Below are positions 50,172 to 58,611 of a stretch of DNA of 64,000 bases, one piece after another. Location: assembly GCF_900143625.1 (NCBI RefSeq), contig NZ_FRFF01000097.1:57235-121234 (forward strand), written 5' to 3'. The notes under the pieces are model-generated. The model worked only from the letters and a program-made list of their open reading frames with translations, did not search any database and was not told where the DNA came from. Source of the DNA: Nocardiopsis sp. JB363 (GTDB lineage: Bacteria > Actinomycetota > Actinomycetes > Streptosporangiales > Streptosporangiaceae). A program made the position numbers and the translations under genes. How positions within the stretch are numbered: the first letter of the stretch is position 1; every line of letters starts with the position of its first letter.

Positions 50172-52097
50172 TCATGCCAGTTGCTCGTCGACGACGAGCT
50201 GGACCCGGGTCTCCCCCATGAACTCGTTGAGCTGGAGCTTGGCGAGGAACCGAAGGGGCTCTGCGCCCGGGTCCTGCTGGGCGTCGCGGACCCTGGACGC
50301 GAGCGCCTCGGCGTGCTCGTCCGCGGCGTTCCACCACAGGCAGGTCAGGCCGTCGCGGGTGATCACTCGCAGGTGCTTCTTGCACCGGAAGCACACCCAC
50401 CAGCCGCGCTTGCCTTCCTCCCCGTTTTCGGGGGTGCGCTCGTGGTTGCAGTCGGCGTCGGAGCCGATGCGGCCGACGCGCAGGTCGACCGGGGGCAGCA
50501 CGACCTCGACCCGCGGTTCGGCGAAGGCGTGGCCGAAGGGTTTGAGGGACCCCAGGCGCTCGACCAGCTCGATGAGCGGGGTCATGTCCGTCAGCGGAGC
50601 GTCGGCCCCCTCGGCCGTGCCCAGGACGAGGTCGCCGGGCGAGGCCGAGGGGTCGAGCCGGAGCATCCCCAGCCGGGTCTCTTCGGACAGCACCTGGGCC
50701 AGCTGTGCGAGCCGATCGGCGCGCTCGACCTTGACACCACAGGCCTGCTGGTGACCAACGGCCGACAGGCCCTCGTGCGGCTCGAGGCTGGAGATGATGT
50801 CGAACCACTCCGGGGCCCGGCCAGAGCCGGAGACGAACTCGTCGGGACGCACGGGCCGGGCGACGACGACGGTCGGGTGGCCGGTCCGCTGCATCATCTG
50901 GCTGGCCAGCAGCCCGTACATGCCCGCCGGGGCCGAGGAGAAGTAGACCCAGGGGGCCAGCGGTTGGTCGGCACCGAGGATCTCCTCGGTGTAGGCGGCG
51001 GCGAGCTCCTTGCGGCGCTCGTTGCCCTCAATGACCGCCCAGGCCGCGTCAAGCTTGGCCTCGGGCGTCGGGGCGGTGAAGACCTCGAAGCACGGGGCCA
51101 GCGGAGCCTCGATGCGCCGCGGCGAGTTCATCGCCGGTGCCAGATAGAAGCCGTAGAGCCCCTCGTCGATCGAGTCGACCTCGCGGATCTTGCCCGCCTG
51201 GGTGAAGGCCTTGAGCAGAAGCGCGAAACCATCGAAGGCCGAGAGGAAGACCGGGTGGTGGTCGTCGGCGCACAGCAACTGCAGTAGGACGGCCCGGTCG
51301 ACGTCGATCCTTTTCAGGTCGGGGTCGAGGCCGCCGAACCGGTTGGGGACCGTCTTCGGGGGCGTGACCCACAGCAGGCGGGCCAGCGAGAGCGAGTCGC
51401 GCACGAGCTGGCGGTTCTCGTACAGCAGCGGCATCACGTCGGAGACGGTGCCAAGGCCGGCGAAGAGCCGCAGCAGACGGACCTCCCACAGTTTGTCGGG
51501 ACGGTGGGCGGCCGCATGGGCCTCGATCACCTGGTAGAGCACGTGTGCCCCGCAGATGCCCTTGAGCGTGTAGGTCTCATCGAGGCGGCAGGGATCGACG
51601 GTAACGTCGGCGCTCGATCCGGGCTTGAGCTCGGCGTGGTGGTCGGTCACCAGCGTCGTCCACCCCAGCGACCTGGCCGCGGCGATGCCCTCGTGGGAGT
51701 TCACTCCCCCGTCGCAGGTGAGCAGCACCCGAGTATCGGGCCAGGCGGCGTGGATCTCGGCGATGTCCTCCGGGCGCAGGTCGTGACCGCGACGGTAGTC
51801 GGGCAGATGCAGCTCGACGTCGAAGCCGAGCTCGGACAGACCCGCGTAGCCGAGGACGCCGGAGGCGATGCCGTCCATGTCGAAGTCGGGCGCGATGACG
51901 ACCTTCGCCCCCGAGGCTCGGGCGTCTTCGAGCACGGCGACCATCGTCTCGACGTCTTTGAGGGCGTCGTGCTCGTTGGACTGGATGGCAGCGAGGTACT
52001 CGTCGGTCCAGCCCCGGCGGGCGCAGAGTGTGGCGAAGAGGCTCTGGCCGGTGACACCGGCGAGGTCGTCGATGTCGATGGTGGGGGTATAGGGCAT
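50172..52097 (-). CDS. RecJ-like DHH-family phosphoesterase
   Basis: It encodes 641 residues from an ATG at 52097 with AAAGG upstream. DHH motifs are DFDMDGI (D71, D73, D75), TCDGGVNS (D129) and TDHH (151-154); a DHHA1-like GHQQACG lies near residue 450. RecJ enzymes degrade single strands 5' to 3' in repair and recombination. Unusually, a Cys/His insert (DCNHERTP...CFRCKKH) near the C-terminus could bind zinc. It ends in an ATGA overlap with a possible CPBP start. Confidence 0.85.
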   Translation of the reverse strand: MPYTPTIDIDDLAGVTGQSLFATLCARRGWTDEYLAAIQSNEHDALKDVETMVAVLEDARASGAKVVIAPDFDMDGIASGVLGYAGLSELGFDVELHLPDYRRGHDLRPEDIAEIHAAWPDTRVLLTCDGGVNSHEGIAAARSLGWTTLVTDHHAELKPGSSADVTVDPCRLDETYTLKGICGAHVLYQVIEAHAAAHRPDKLWEVRLLRLFAGLGTVSDVMPLLYENRQLVRDSLSLARLLWVTPPKTVPNRFGGLDPDLKRIDVDRAVLLQLLCADDHHPVFLSAFDGFALLLKAFTQAGKIREVDSIDEGLYGFYLAPAMNSPRRIEAPLAPCFEVFTAPTPEAKLDAAWAVIEGNERRKELAAAYTEEILGADQPLAPWVYFSSAPAGMYGLLASQMMQRTGHPTVVVARPVRPDEFVSGSGRAPEWFDIISSLEPHEGLSAVGHQQACGVKVERADRLAQLAQVLSEETRLGMLRLDPSASPGDLVLGTAEGADAPLTDMTPLIELVERLGSLKPFGHAFAEPRVEVVLPPVDLRVGRIGSDADCNHERTPENGEEGKRGWWVCFRCKKHLRVITRDGLTCLWWNAADEHAEALASRVRDAQQDPGAEPLRFLAKLQLNEFMGETRVQLVVDEQLA

Positions 52098-52173
52098 GGC
52101 GAAGGCCTTTCGGATCCGAGGGTTCTTCACGCGCGGATCACGAGTCGGCGCGTATGATTCGATGGTGTGATTC

Positions 52174-52212
52174 TAGCAGCACATGGCATCGAAGATGCTC
52201 ATATAGCAGCAC
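52174..52212 (+). promoter_or_regulatory. Direct repeats in the recJ-like/lsr2 divergent region
   Basis: TAGCAGCAC occurs at 52174-52182 and 52204-52212, 30 bp apart, between two divergent genes. It is a candidate binding site for a regulator of both. Confidence 0.5.
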
Positions 52213-52283
52213 GAACGGGCACTCGTCAACGACTCTGCAGGCCTGTCTTTGCAGTCATCGATTCGTGGGCTACTCTCGCCAGT

Positions 52284-52634
52284 ATGGCCATTCGAAGAGT
52301 GATCGAATCAGACATCAGCGGCGAGCCCGATGCAGCGACCTTCACCTTCGGAGTCGGTGATCAGTGGTACGAGGTCGACTTGACAACCGAGGAGCGGGAG
52401 AAGCTCGAGGTTTCGCTGAAGGAGTACATGAAGGTGGGGCGCAAGGCGTCCAAGGAGCCAGGGAAGAAGAAGGTCGTACCCAACACGACCACAGAGGAGC
52501 GGGAAAGGATCCGGAAGTGGGCCAAGGACAACGGCCACGAGGTGGCCGAGTACGGGAGAATCCGGAAGGGGATCTTCAAGGCGTACTGGGATGCCCACGG
52601 CGGCCCACCCAAGGACGATCCCTACGATTCGTAG
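52284..52634 (+). CDS. lsr2: Lsr2-family nucleoid protein
   Basis: It encodes 116 residues from an ATG at 52284; no ribosome site is visible, so it may be leaderless. The N-terminal dimerisation half (ATFTFGVGDQWYEVDLTTEE) and C-terminal DNA-binding half (ERIRKWAKDNGHEVAEYGRI) align well with Lsr2, a silencer that coats AT-rich DNA. The minor-groove R-G-R loop of Lsr2 is Y-G-R here. Plasmid Lsr2/H-NS-type proteins commonly reduce the fitness cost of the element in the host. Confidence 0.9.
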   Translation: MAIRRVIESDISGEPDAATFTFGVGDQWYEVDLTTEEREKLEVSLKEYMKVGRKASKEPGKKKVVPNTTTEERERIRKWAKDNGHEVAEYGRIRKGIFKAYWDAHGGPPKDDPYDS

Positions 52635-52709
52635 ACCATCTAACAGACTAGTGGCTCGGCGAAGCCCTGGACCGACGGCGGTCCGGGGCTTCTGCGTCCA
52701 TGCCGCTGT

Positions 52710-53204
52710 TCAGGCGCGGACGACATCGACGACGCCGATCCCGGCGGCCATCGCAGCGCGGCGGCAATGGACGGTGCCGTGTGAGAAGTGGCCCCGTCGA
52801 ACGGGCAGGAGCTGCTCGTCGTTCGTCCGCGGGCAGCCGTCCTTGTCGCAGAGGTCGAGGAAGGCCGCGGCCCGTGCTTCGGTACCCGCCTCGCAGAACC
52901 TGAGCACGGCGTCGACCATCTCCACGTTGCGCCGCAGCCCCGCTTTCTTGCCGTGGGCCTTCCAGTCCGCGGGCATCTTGATGACGTCGAGGCCCGCCGA
53001 CCTCCACAGACGCTCGGCCATGGCGTCGGCGCCGCGCCCGTGCTTGTCGGGAGGGCAATGGCCCGAGACCAGCACGGGCCGGGCGACGGGGCATCGAGCG
53101 GTCCAGTCGGTCCAGACCTCGTTGAAGATCCGGCGCATGGTGACCTCGTCGTCCCAGGCGCGAGAGCCGGTGACGAGGAGCGCGTGGGAGTAGTCGAGAG
53201 CCAT
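52710..53204 (-). CDS. DUF2493/SLOG-family protein
   Basis: It encodes 164 residues from an ATG at 53204. LLVTGSRAWDDE at the N-terminus and VSGHCPPDKHGRGADAMAER form the nucleotide-binding GSR...G.GAD pattern of YspA/DUF2493 proteins, a Rossmann-like SLOG clade. Members are common in phages and plasmids and may sense or process nucleotides or ADP-ribose-like ligands. It converges with lsr2. Confidence 0.8.
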   Translation of the reverse strand: MALDYSHALLVTGSRAWDDEVTMRRIFNEVWTDWTARCPVARPVLVSGHCPPDKHGRGADAMAERLWRSAGLDVIKMPADWKAHGKKAGLRRNVEMVDAVLRFCEAGTEARAAAFLDLCDKDGCPRTNDEQLLPVRRGHFSHGTVHCRRAAMAAGIGVVDVVRA

Positions 53205-53213
53205 GATCGGATC

Positions 53214-53513
53214 TCAGTCCGTCAGGGCGTTGACGAAGGTTCGCGCACCGTTGTCGTCGACGACGATGGTCGGCTTCTCGTGACGAAGGTTGCCGATGAC
53301 CACGACGTGCCGACCGTCCTCGACGCGCTCGATGTGGACGGTGCACACGGTGGTCGCCTCGTCGTTGTCGAAGTCGACCCTGCCGAAGCGGTCCTCTTCG
53401 ATGGCGCGGGCGTCGGGGGACGACTTCTCGAGAGCGAGTTGCGTCGGGGTCGGCCAGACATGGGGCTCGCAGCGGGCCCCAGTGTCGTAGGGCGTGAGAT
53501 AGGGCGTCGGCAT
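53214..53513 (-). CDS. Small hypothetical protein
   Basis: It encodes 99 residues from an ATG at 53513 with AAAGGA upstream. It is strand-rich (TVCTVHIERVEDGRHVVVIG) and acidic. It lies 10 bases before the SLOG gene and is likely co-transcribed. The function is unknown. Confidence 0.7.
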   Translation of the reverse strand: MPTPYLTPYDTGARCEPHVWPTPTQLALEKSSPDARAIEEDRFGRVDFDNDEATTVCTVHIERVEDGRHVVVIGNLRHEKPTIVVDDNGARTFVNALTD

Positions 53514-53555
53514 GTGGATCGTCCTTTCGGTCAATGATTCTCGGAATGATTCGGT

Positions 53556-53957
53556 TCAACGGCAGCGACGAGCGCTGGCCCCGCTGTTGGCGCTGGGCTT
53601 GAACCGGAGGTCCTCGTCGCCGCAGGGATGGCCCTGGGGCCAGTTGGTCTTGCGGTCGTGGACGGCCATGAACTCGTCTCTGTGGAGGATGCTCTCGGCG
53701 CCCGTCACAAGCTCGAGGTGATCGGGATGAGGGCGGATGCAGACGCGGTTCCTACAGTCGTGATCGAGCACAAGGACGTCAGGGACAGGAGCGAGGAGCT
53801 CGCAGGCGACTTTGTGGACGCGACGCGTCTGCCCGTCGACAGAGATCTGTTCGTAGTCGTCGGGTCGCAGTGGACGCTGTCACACGGCGCAGCCCGTCTC
53901 GAGGTCGACCGCGCAGTCGTCGCGCAGCCTCTCCCGGAGGCTCTTGGTGAGAGCCAT
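53556..53957 (-). pseudogene. HNH endonuclease with in-frame TGA
   Basis: The frame starts at an ATG at 53957 with GAGAGG upstream, reads through GCAV, meets TGA at 53880-53882 (codon 26), then continues QRPLRPDDYEQISVDGQTRR and VLVLDHDCRNRVCIRP. HxLxLVTxAESIL and a final GASARRCR complete a phage-type HNH nuclease. The TGA stands where these proteins usually have Trp (TGCW). It would otherwise be a 133-residue homing-type nuclease. Confidence 0.75.
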
Positions 53958-54394
53958 CGAGACCTCTCGGTAGTAGGAGCGGGCGTCGTGTCGCCAGGGG
54001 TCTGGGCACATCCGCCGACTCTTGTTTCCTCCCGTGCCAGCTGTGCTGGCCATGAGCCGTCGTTTGGCAGCCATCGAGGCGATCGCCATTCCCCTCATGG
54101 GTGCGCCCGCAGGGCGTCTTCCTGTGGATACCGGGCGAGCGCCGAGGCGGCTCATTCTTCTACAGAGCGCAGCGGATGGGCATAGGCCGAGGGAGCGTCA
54201 GCGACCGAGGATCCAGAGGATAAAGCTGTCGGCTATGCCGACCAACCCGACCGAGCGCAGCGAGGGTCCCCGCAGGGGTGGGTTGCCAGCTTTACTTATG
54301 CCCTTTCCTTTTCTCTCCCATGTTCCGCGTCCGAGGCCTTGGCCGAGGACCGGAACGGCTCGTGTTTCAGGGGAAACGTGGTGTACACCCATCA
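53958..54394. other. Non-coding left flank of the origin-like region
   Basis: No convincing gene is seen. The frame of the HNH pseudogene stays open upstream to about 54155 but looks non-coding. Confidence 0.4.
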
Positions 54395-54663
54395 ACCGTA
54401 CGGTCCGTTGTCGACCGCGAAGCGGTGTACGGACGGTTGGGTTTTCCCTGGTCATGGCGACAGATCGGCGTACGGCAGTTTCAACGACCGTGGCATCGTC
54501 GTACGGTCTGGGTTTCTTCGCTTCAGCGAGGCACGAGCGGGTGACCGTACGGTTGTTCTCCCACTGCTGCGTTCCTTGTATCGATATCGTGCAGCAGCTG
54601 TCGCCGCAGGCGTTGCCGCGATCTCCTCTTCGTCGTCGCGATGACTGCACAGCCTGTGGATAA
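54395..54663. other. Origin-like region: GTACGG repeats and a DnaA box
   Basis: Five [CT]GTACGG copies lie at 54397, 54426, 54469, 54500 and 54546; the first and last are perfect ACCGTACGGT palindromes. A perfect DnaA box (TTATCCACAG on the minus strand) is at 54654-54663. There is no gene between 53958 and 55082. This is the best conventional DnaA-dependent origin candidate in the window. Confidence 0.55.
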
Positions 54664-55082
54664 CTCTCGTGGCAGTCGTCGTTCGAAACCGCTGCATCCG
54701 TTGTCACCGGCTGTTGCTCCAGCCGTAGTTCTGACAACGCGGCTTGTCGCTCCACCCGTTGTCGCGGTGCCTGTTTCACCCCCTTGCCGGGCACCTTGTC
54801 GCACCGCGCCCGAGGCCGGTTCCGCCCGTTGCCGCCCTGTCGTCGCCGGAGCGGGATGTCTGTCCCGTCACAAGCTCGTCGCGCACCGCGCGGTCGGGGT
54901 GATCGACGTGGGCGTATGAGGAAGAGAACGCCCCGCTTCCAGCGTGCTGCTACTGGGGCAGGTGCAGTATTCGGTGGCTGCGGTATTCGGTGATGGAAGC
55001 GCCCTCACGCGGCCGCGACCGGTTCCCGGTACGGTGCTGCCATGCACCACGACCCGCCTGCTGCCACCTCGCGCGCCCGCCA
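54664..55082. other. Non-coding stretch with short Cys-free repeats
   Basis: This stretch is rich in TTGTCGC/GTTGTC-type words (about 54.70-54.83 kb) but has no clear gene. It probably carries the promoter of the tandem-GntR gene. Confidence 0.35.
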
Positions 55083-55568
55083 ATGAGTCCGCGCACCCCG
55101 TGGGGGACCTACCACCAGATCGCGGATATCCTGCGCTCTCGCATCACCAGCGAGGATCTGACCCCAGGTGACGGGCTCCCCTCCGAAGCTGCCCTCGGCC
55201 AAGAGTTCGGCGTCGCTCGCACCACCGTGCGCCGGGCCCTGGCCGAACTGGAGTCGGAGCAACTGATCAAGGCCATTCCGGGGACCGGACGCGTCGTGTG
55301 CACCGCTGAGGAGCGCGAGAGCGTCCCCGGTAACGGGCCACCTCCCTCCCAGTACCGGCGCATCGCCGCCGAACTGCGGGAGAGGATCGCCAGCGGTGAC
55401 CTCGCCCCCGGGGACGCCCTACCCAGCGAAGCTGCCCTCGTCCACCAGTACGACGTCTCCCGCGGGACGGCCCGTCAAGCCCTCTCTGAACTGGAGGGAA
55501 TCGGGCTTGTCATCGCCGTCCATGGCAAGGGACGGTTCGTTAAGCGGGCGGTCGCAGCCGCAGATTAG
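55083..55568 (+). CDS. Regulator with two tandem GntR winged helices
   Basis: It encodes 161 residues. The start at 55083 places the first helix normally. Two complete GntR DNA-binding domains follow one another: YHQIADILRSRI...LPSEAALGQEFGVARTTVRR (6-70) and YRRIAAELRERI...LPSEAALVHQYDVSRGTARQ (84-150). There is no effector domain. One chain could therefore bind two half-sites. It lies between the origin-like region and the partition locus, so copy-number or partition control is a reasonable guess. Confidence 0.8.
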   Translation: MSPRTPWGTYHQIADILRSRITSEDLTPGDGLPSEAALGQEFGVARTTVRRALAELESEQLIKAIPGTGRVVCTAEERESVPGNGPPPSQYRRIAAELRERIASGDLAPGDALPSEAALVHQYDVSRGTARQALSELEGIGLVIAVHGKGRFVKRAVAAAD

Positions 55569-55572
55569 TGCT

Positions 55573-55587
55573 TTTCACCAGGTGAAA
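55573..55587. promoter_or_regulatory. TTTCACC-A-GGTGAAA inverted repeat
   Basis: Perfect 7-bp arms around one base lie 5 bases after the GntR stop. It may be an operator; related TTTCACC words occur near 54770. Confidence 0.5.
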
Positions 55588-55985
55588 CACCGCTCGTTTT
55601 CTTCCTCCTCGCACTACTCGCGTCGTCACCTCCTCATCAGTGCCATGGCAGGCTGTCCCGGCAAGCACTTCAGCAGGGAAGCGGACCTCCTTCACCGCTA
55701 TCCATCGCCTCCCTGCGGAAGCGCGATATTACTCTTCTTCGGGTTGCATGCGCGGGCCTCTCCCCCGCTTCGGCATGTCCGTCTTCTCTGGCTGCGCCGT
55801 TATGGCACCGAAGACGAGCTCCTGCTGCAGCACCGCCTAGGCACCGCTGCGAGATTCACTGCGGCCGTCGTCGTCAGTGTGCACCCGAGGGCCTCCAGCA
55901 CTCTTCTCCACCCTCGGAACGGCCCTGTTTTCGCGTGCCGGATCAGGTCATCCGTTGCAACGATTCGGTCGGACTTGGGATCGAT
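55588..55985. other. Gap without a supported gene
   Basis: Plus-strand frames here are Arg/Ser/Leu-rich with poor codon use and no ribosome sites. I see no RNA gene or motif. Confidence 0.4.
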
Positions 55986-55987
55986 GT

Positions 55988-56540
55988 GGCCATGCTTGTC
56001 AATGACGTGCCCGGATCGTTGCGGAATTCGATCCTTGTGGCGACCTCCAGCCGTCGTGTACCTGATCCGGCAACGCCGTGGCCGGGTGCATGTCGTTTAA
56101 CGCCCAGGTATTGGCCATGCATGGCCAATATCGAATCGCCCGGCCATTGCCGGTTCGAATCGGGTCATCGGCGGCCATGAACCGGCCATGATGTGGCCAT
56201 TGATGGGCGGGGCTCTTCTTCGACCACAACCAGCCCATGATCCGCCCGGATGGTGCATCACTGCCGGGCGTGATGTGACCGGGGTTGGTGCGTGACCGTT
56301 TCGCGCCCTGCCCAAAATACCGCCATGGCTGGCCAGTGACAGGCCATGACCGGGTGTGCCATGGACGGCGTTCGGAAGTCGTGGTCAAAGCCGGGTGCGA
56401 AGCGTCCGAGATGAGGTCTGTTCTGGCCGCACATGGTCGACCGCCGTGGGGCGGCCGTGTGCGGGACGCTCTGCGCAGGTACCGCACCCGTTCCGGATCT
56501 GGCCATGGATGGATTGCTATTGACCATTAATGACCATTAG
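55988..56540 (+). repeat. parC-like centromere: GGCCATG repeats and palindrome
   Basis: GGCCAT copies lie at 55988, 56113, 56142, 56173, 56184, 56195 and 56342. The three at 56173-56200 are spaced exactly 11 bp, as in R1 parC. A perfect 22-bp palindrome TATTGGCCATGCATGGCCAATA sits at 56109-56130. TGACCATTA repeats at 56521 and 56531 overlap the parR promoter (TATGAT at 56541-56546). ParR-like proteins bind such repeats and repress their own promoter. Confidence 0.7.
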
Positions 56541-56632
56541 TATGATGTTTAGCGAGTAACAAAATCGATGAGCGACTCGTCGCCGAGCGCAGAGGAAGGA
56601 GAGACAGATGATCACGACGCGAGGGTTTCGAG

Positions 56633-57055
56633 ATGGTTGCTAAGGCGAAGCCGGAGCCCAAGCGGGTGAGGCTGACGGTCCCCGCCGCCGATGAGTCGTC
56701 GCAGGCGTGGATCGACCTTCAGGACGATCCGTCGACCTCGATGCGGATGCTCATCCGCGAATCAATCCAGCGCGACGGCTACGTCGACGTGGTCAATCGG
56801 CCCGTCGAGCAGCAGCCCCGCCGGGGACGGCCGCCGAAAGGCGAGGAGGAGCCCCTCGCGCAGTTGCCGCAGCTCGCCGCTGACGACGACGAGATCGACG
56901 GCCCCGATCCCGTCGAGGCCGATCCGGTAGACGAGCCCCGCTACGAGGCGGAGGACGCCGAGGAGCGGGCCGATCGGATGCCGCCGGCCGAGGAGCCGAA
57001 GACCAAGAAGCCCCAGGCCCCCTCGGGCCTCGCCTCCTTCCTCACCGGTTCGTGA
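56633..57055 (+). CDS. parR: ParR-like partition adaptor
   Basis: It encodes 140 residues from an ATG at 56633, with GAGGG seven bases upstream. Residues 10-55 (KRVRLTVPAADESSQAWIDL...RMLIRESIQRDGYVDV) predict a ribbon-helix-helix DNA-binding fold. An AT-hook-like RRGRPPKG lies at about 63-70. An acidic linker leads to a short hydrophobic end (SGLASFLTGS), where ParR proteins usually contact ParM. It is directly upstream of parM and directly downstream of the repeat cluster. Confidence 0.8.
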   Translation: MVAKAKPEPKRVRLTVPAADESSQAWIDLQDDPSTSMRMLIRESIQRDGYVDVVNRPVEQQPRRGRPPKGEEEPLAQLPQLAADDDEIDGPDPVEADPVDEPRYEAEDAEERADRMPPAEEPKTKKPQAPSGLASFLTGS

Positions 57056-57114
57056 GGGTCCGCCGCGACGAACGCGCATTCCACGACGACAACTACTGAG
57101 AGGTTCCTCGCAGC

Positions 57115-58419
57115 ATGAGCACGCAGGACACGAGCATGAAGCTCACCGGCGGCATCGACGTCGGCAACGGCTACGTCAAGGGGGTCGTACGCGGCACCGT
57201 GGACGGCGAGACGGTCTACGATTCCGTCGATCTGCCCTCAGCGGTCTCGAGCACGTCCCGGTCGATGCCGAAGGTCCCCGAGGCCGACACCCACGCGATG
57301 ACCGTGGCTGTCGACGACGACTTCTTCAACAAGTTCTCCGGGTCGTTCACCACTCCCCTGGTCGGCCACTCCGATCTGCGCACCATGGGCCGGGCTGCGC
57401 TGACGATGCGCGGGTCGAAGTTCACCCAGTTCGAGGTCGTTGGTACCCGGTCGAAGGCCGACCAGGAGCTCTCGGCCGTCCTGGTCCTCGGCGTCTTCGC
57501 CGCCAAGGCCCTGCGCGACTACGTGCGCGCTCACGGCACTCTGCCCGAGGCCGAGCTGCGGGTCACCGTCCGCGCGGGCCTGGCGCTACCGATCGCCGAG
57601 TACGTCCAGCGCCGGTCGGCCTACGCCGCGCAGTTCATTGGCGCTGTGGGGGGCGCGGACCCGGCGGTGCACATGGTCACGGTCAAGAACTTCTCGACTC
57701 CGGTGGCGGTGCGCCTGCAGTTCGAGGACGTGCAGGTCCTGCCCGAGGGCGCGAGCGCGCAGTTCGCCATCGCCGACAAGGGCCTGGGCCTGGCGCAGGC
57801 CCTGCTCGACGATCTGCGGACCTCGGACCCGGCGGCGGCGGAGGGGCTGGCCGACGTCACCGCCGAAGCACTGGTGGGTGTGCGCAACACCATCGGCGTC
57901 GACGTCGGCGAGGGCACGGTGAACTTCCCCGTCTTCACCGACGGCGCATTCAACCCGGAGGCCGCGGCGACGCTCGAGCAGGGCTACGGCACCGCGCTGA
58001 CGAACGCCTTGGAGCAGATGGTCACCAGCGGGCACAAGAACCTCGGGTTCGCCAACCGCAAGCAGCTCGCTGACTTCCTCCAGACCGAACCGAGCCCTTT
58101 CACGCGAGGCCGCTACGACATCGCCTCCGGCTTCGTCGAGGAGGAGGCCGGCTACCTCTGCGACGAGATCGGAACGCGGTTCGAGGACGTTTTGGTCGAG
58201 GTCGGCGGCACCACCGAGGTGATCTACGTCTACGGCGGCGGCTCGGGCCCGATCAAGGAGCTGTTGCGCCCGGTCTTGCAGAAGGCGGCGGGCTCCACGC
58301 CGGTGCTCTACCTCGACTCCGGCTACTCGCGCCATCTCAACCGCGAAGGGCTCTTCCTCGCCGCGACCACCGCGGAGGAGAACGCGAAGAAGGGCAAGCA
58401 CAGCACCGCCGCGGCCTGA
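57115..58419 (+). CDS. parM: Actin-like ParM-family partition ATPase
   Basis: It encodes 434 residues from an ATG at 57115. Actin-fold motifs are present: phosphate 1 GGIDVGNGYVKG (12-23), phosphate 2 TIGVDVGEGTVNF (about 260) and the adenosine motif EVIYVYGGGSGPIKELL (about 363-379). ParM filaments push plasmid copies apart. It ends before a bidirectional terminator. Confidence 0.9.
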   Translation: MSTQDTSMKLTGGIDVGNGYVKGVVRGTVDGETVYDSVDLPSAVSSTSRSMPKVPEADTHAMTVAVDDDFFNKFSGSFTTPLVGHSDLRTMGRAALTMRGSKFTQFEVVGTRSKADQELSAVLVLGVFAAKALRDYVRAHGTLPEAELRVTVRAGLALPIAEYVQRRSAYAAQFIGAVGGADPAVHMVTVKNFSTPVAVRLQFEDVQVLPEGASAQFAIADKGLGLAQALLDDLRTSDPAAAEGLADVTAEALVGVRNTIGVDVGEGTVNFPVFTDGAFNPEAAATLEQGYGTALTNALEQMVTSGHKNLGFANRKQLADFLQTEPSPFTRGRYDIASGFVEEEAGYLCDEIGTRFEDVLVEVGGTTEVIYVYGGGSGPIKELLRPVLQKAAGSTPVLYLDSGYSRHLNREGLFLAATTAEENAKKGKHSTAAA

Positions 58420-58429
58420 AGCTGACGAG

Positions 58430-58472
58430 GCCCGGTCCTCCTCCAGAGCATTCCTGGGGATGAGGACCGGGC
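58430..58472. terminator. 11-bp convergent terminator
   Basis: Arms 58430-58440 and 58462-58472 pair perfectly between parM on the plus strand and the minus-strand gene ending at 58519. Confidence 0.75.
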
Positions 58473-58518
58473 GTTCCCGCGCCATTCGATCACTCGCGGT
58501 CGCTTGATCATGGGCCGC

Positions 58519-58611
58519 TCAGTCGGCTGTGCCGAGCGACGGGGTGATGTCCGGATTCACTACCGCACGGACGTTCGCCAGGGTCGCGTCGGCGGGGCCG
58601 GCGACGGTCAT
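58519..58611 (-). CDS. 30-residue coupled peptide
   Basis: It starts at an ATG at 58611 in an ATGA overlap and reads MTVAGPADATLANVRAVVNP... to a TGA at 58519. Overlap and codon use support it. Confidence 0.55.
   Translation of the reverse strand: MTVAGPADATLANVRAVVNPDITPSLGTAD

Noticed and set aside
54022..54663. 213-codon plus-strand frame across the origin-like region
   Set aside because: Composition is random-like, it spans the GTACGG repeats and DnaA box, and no ribosome site is present.
55396..56100. 234-codon plus-strand frame after the GntR gene
   Set aside because: It starts inside the GntR gene in another frame and has poor codon use.
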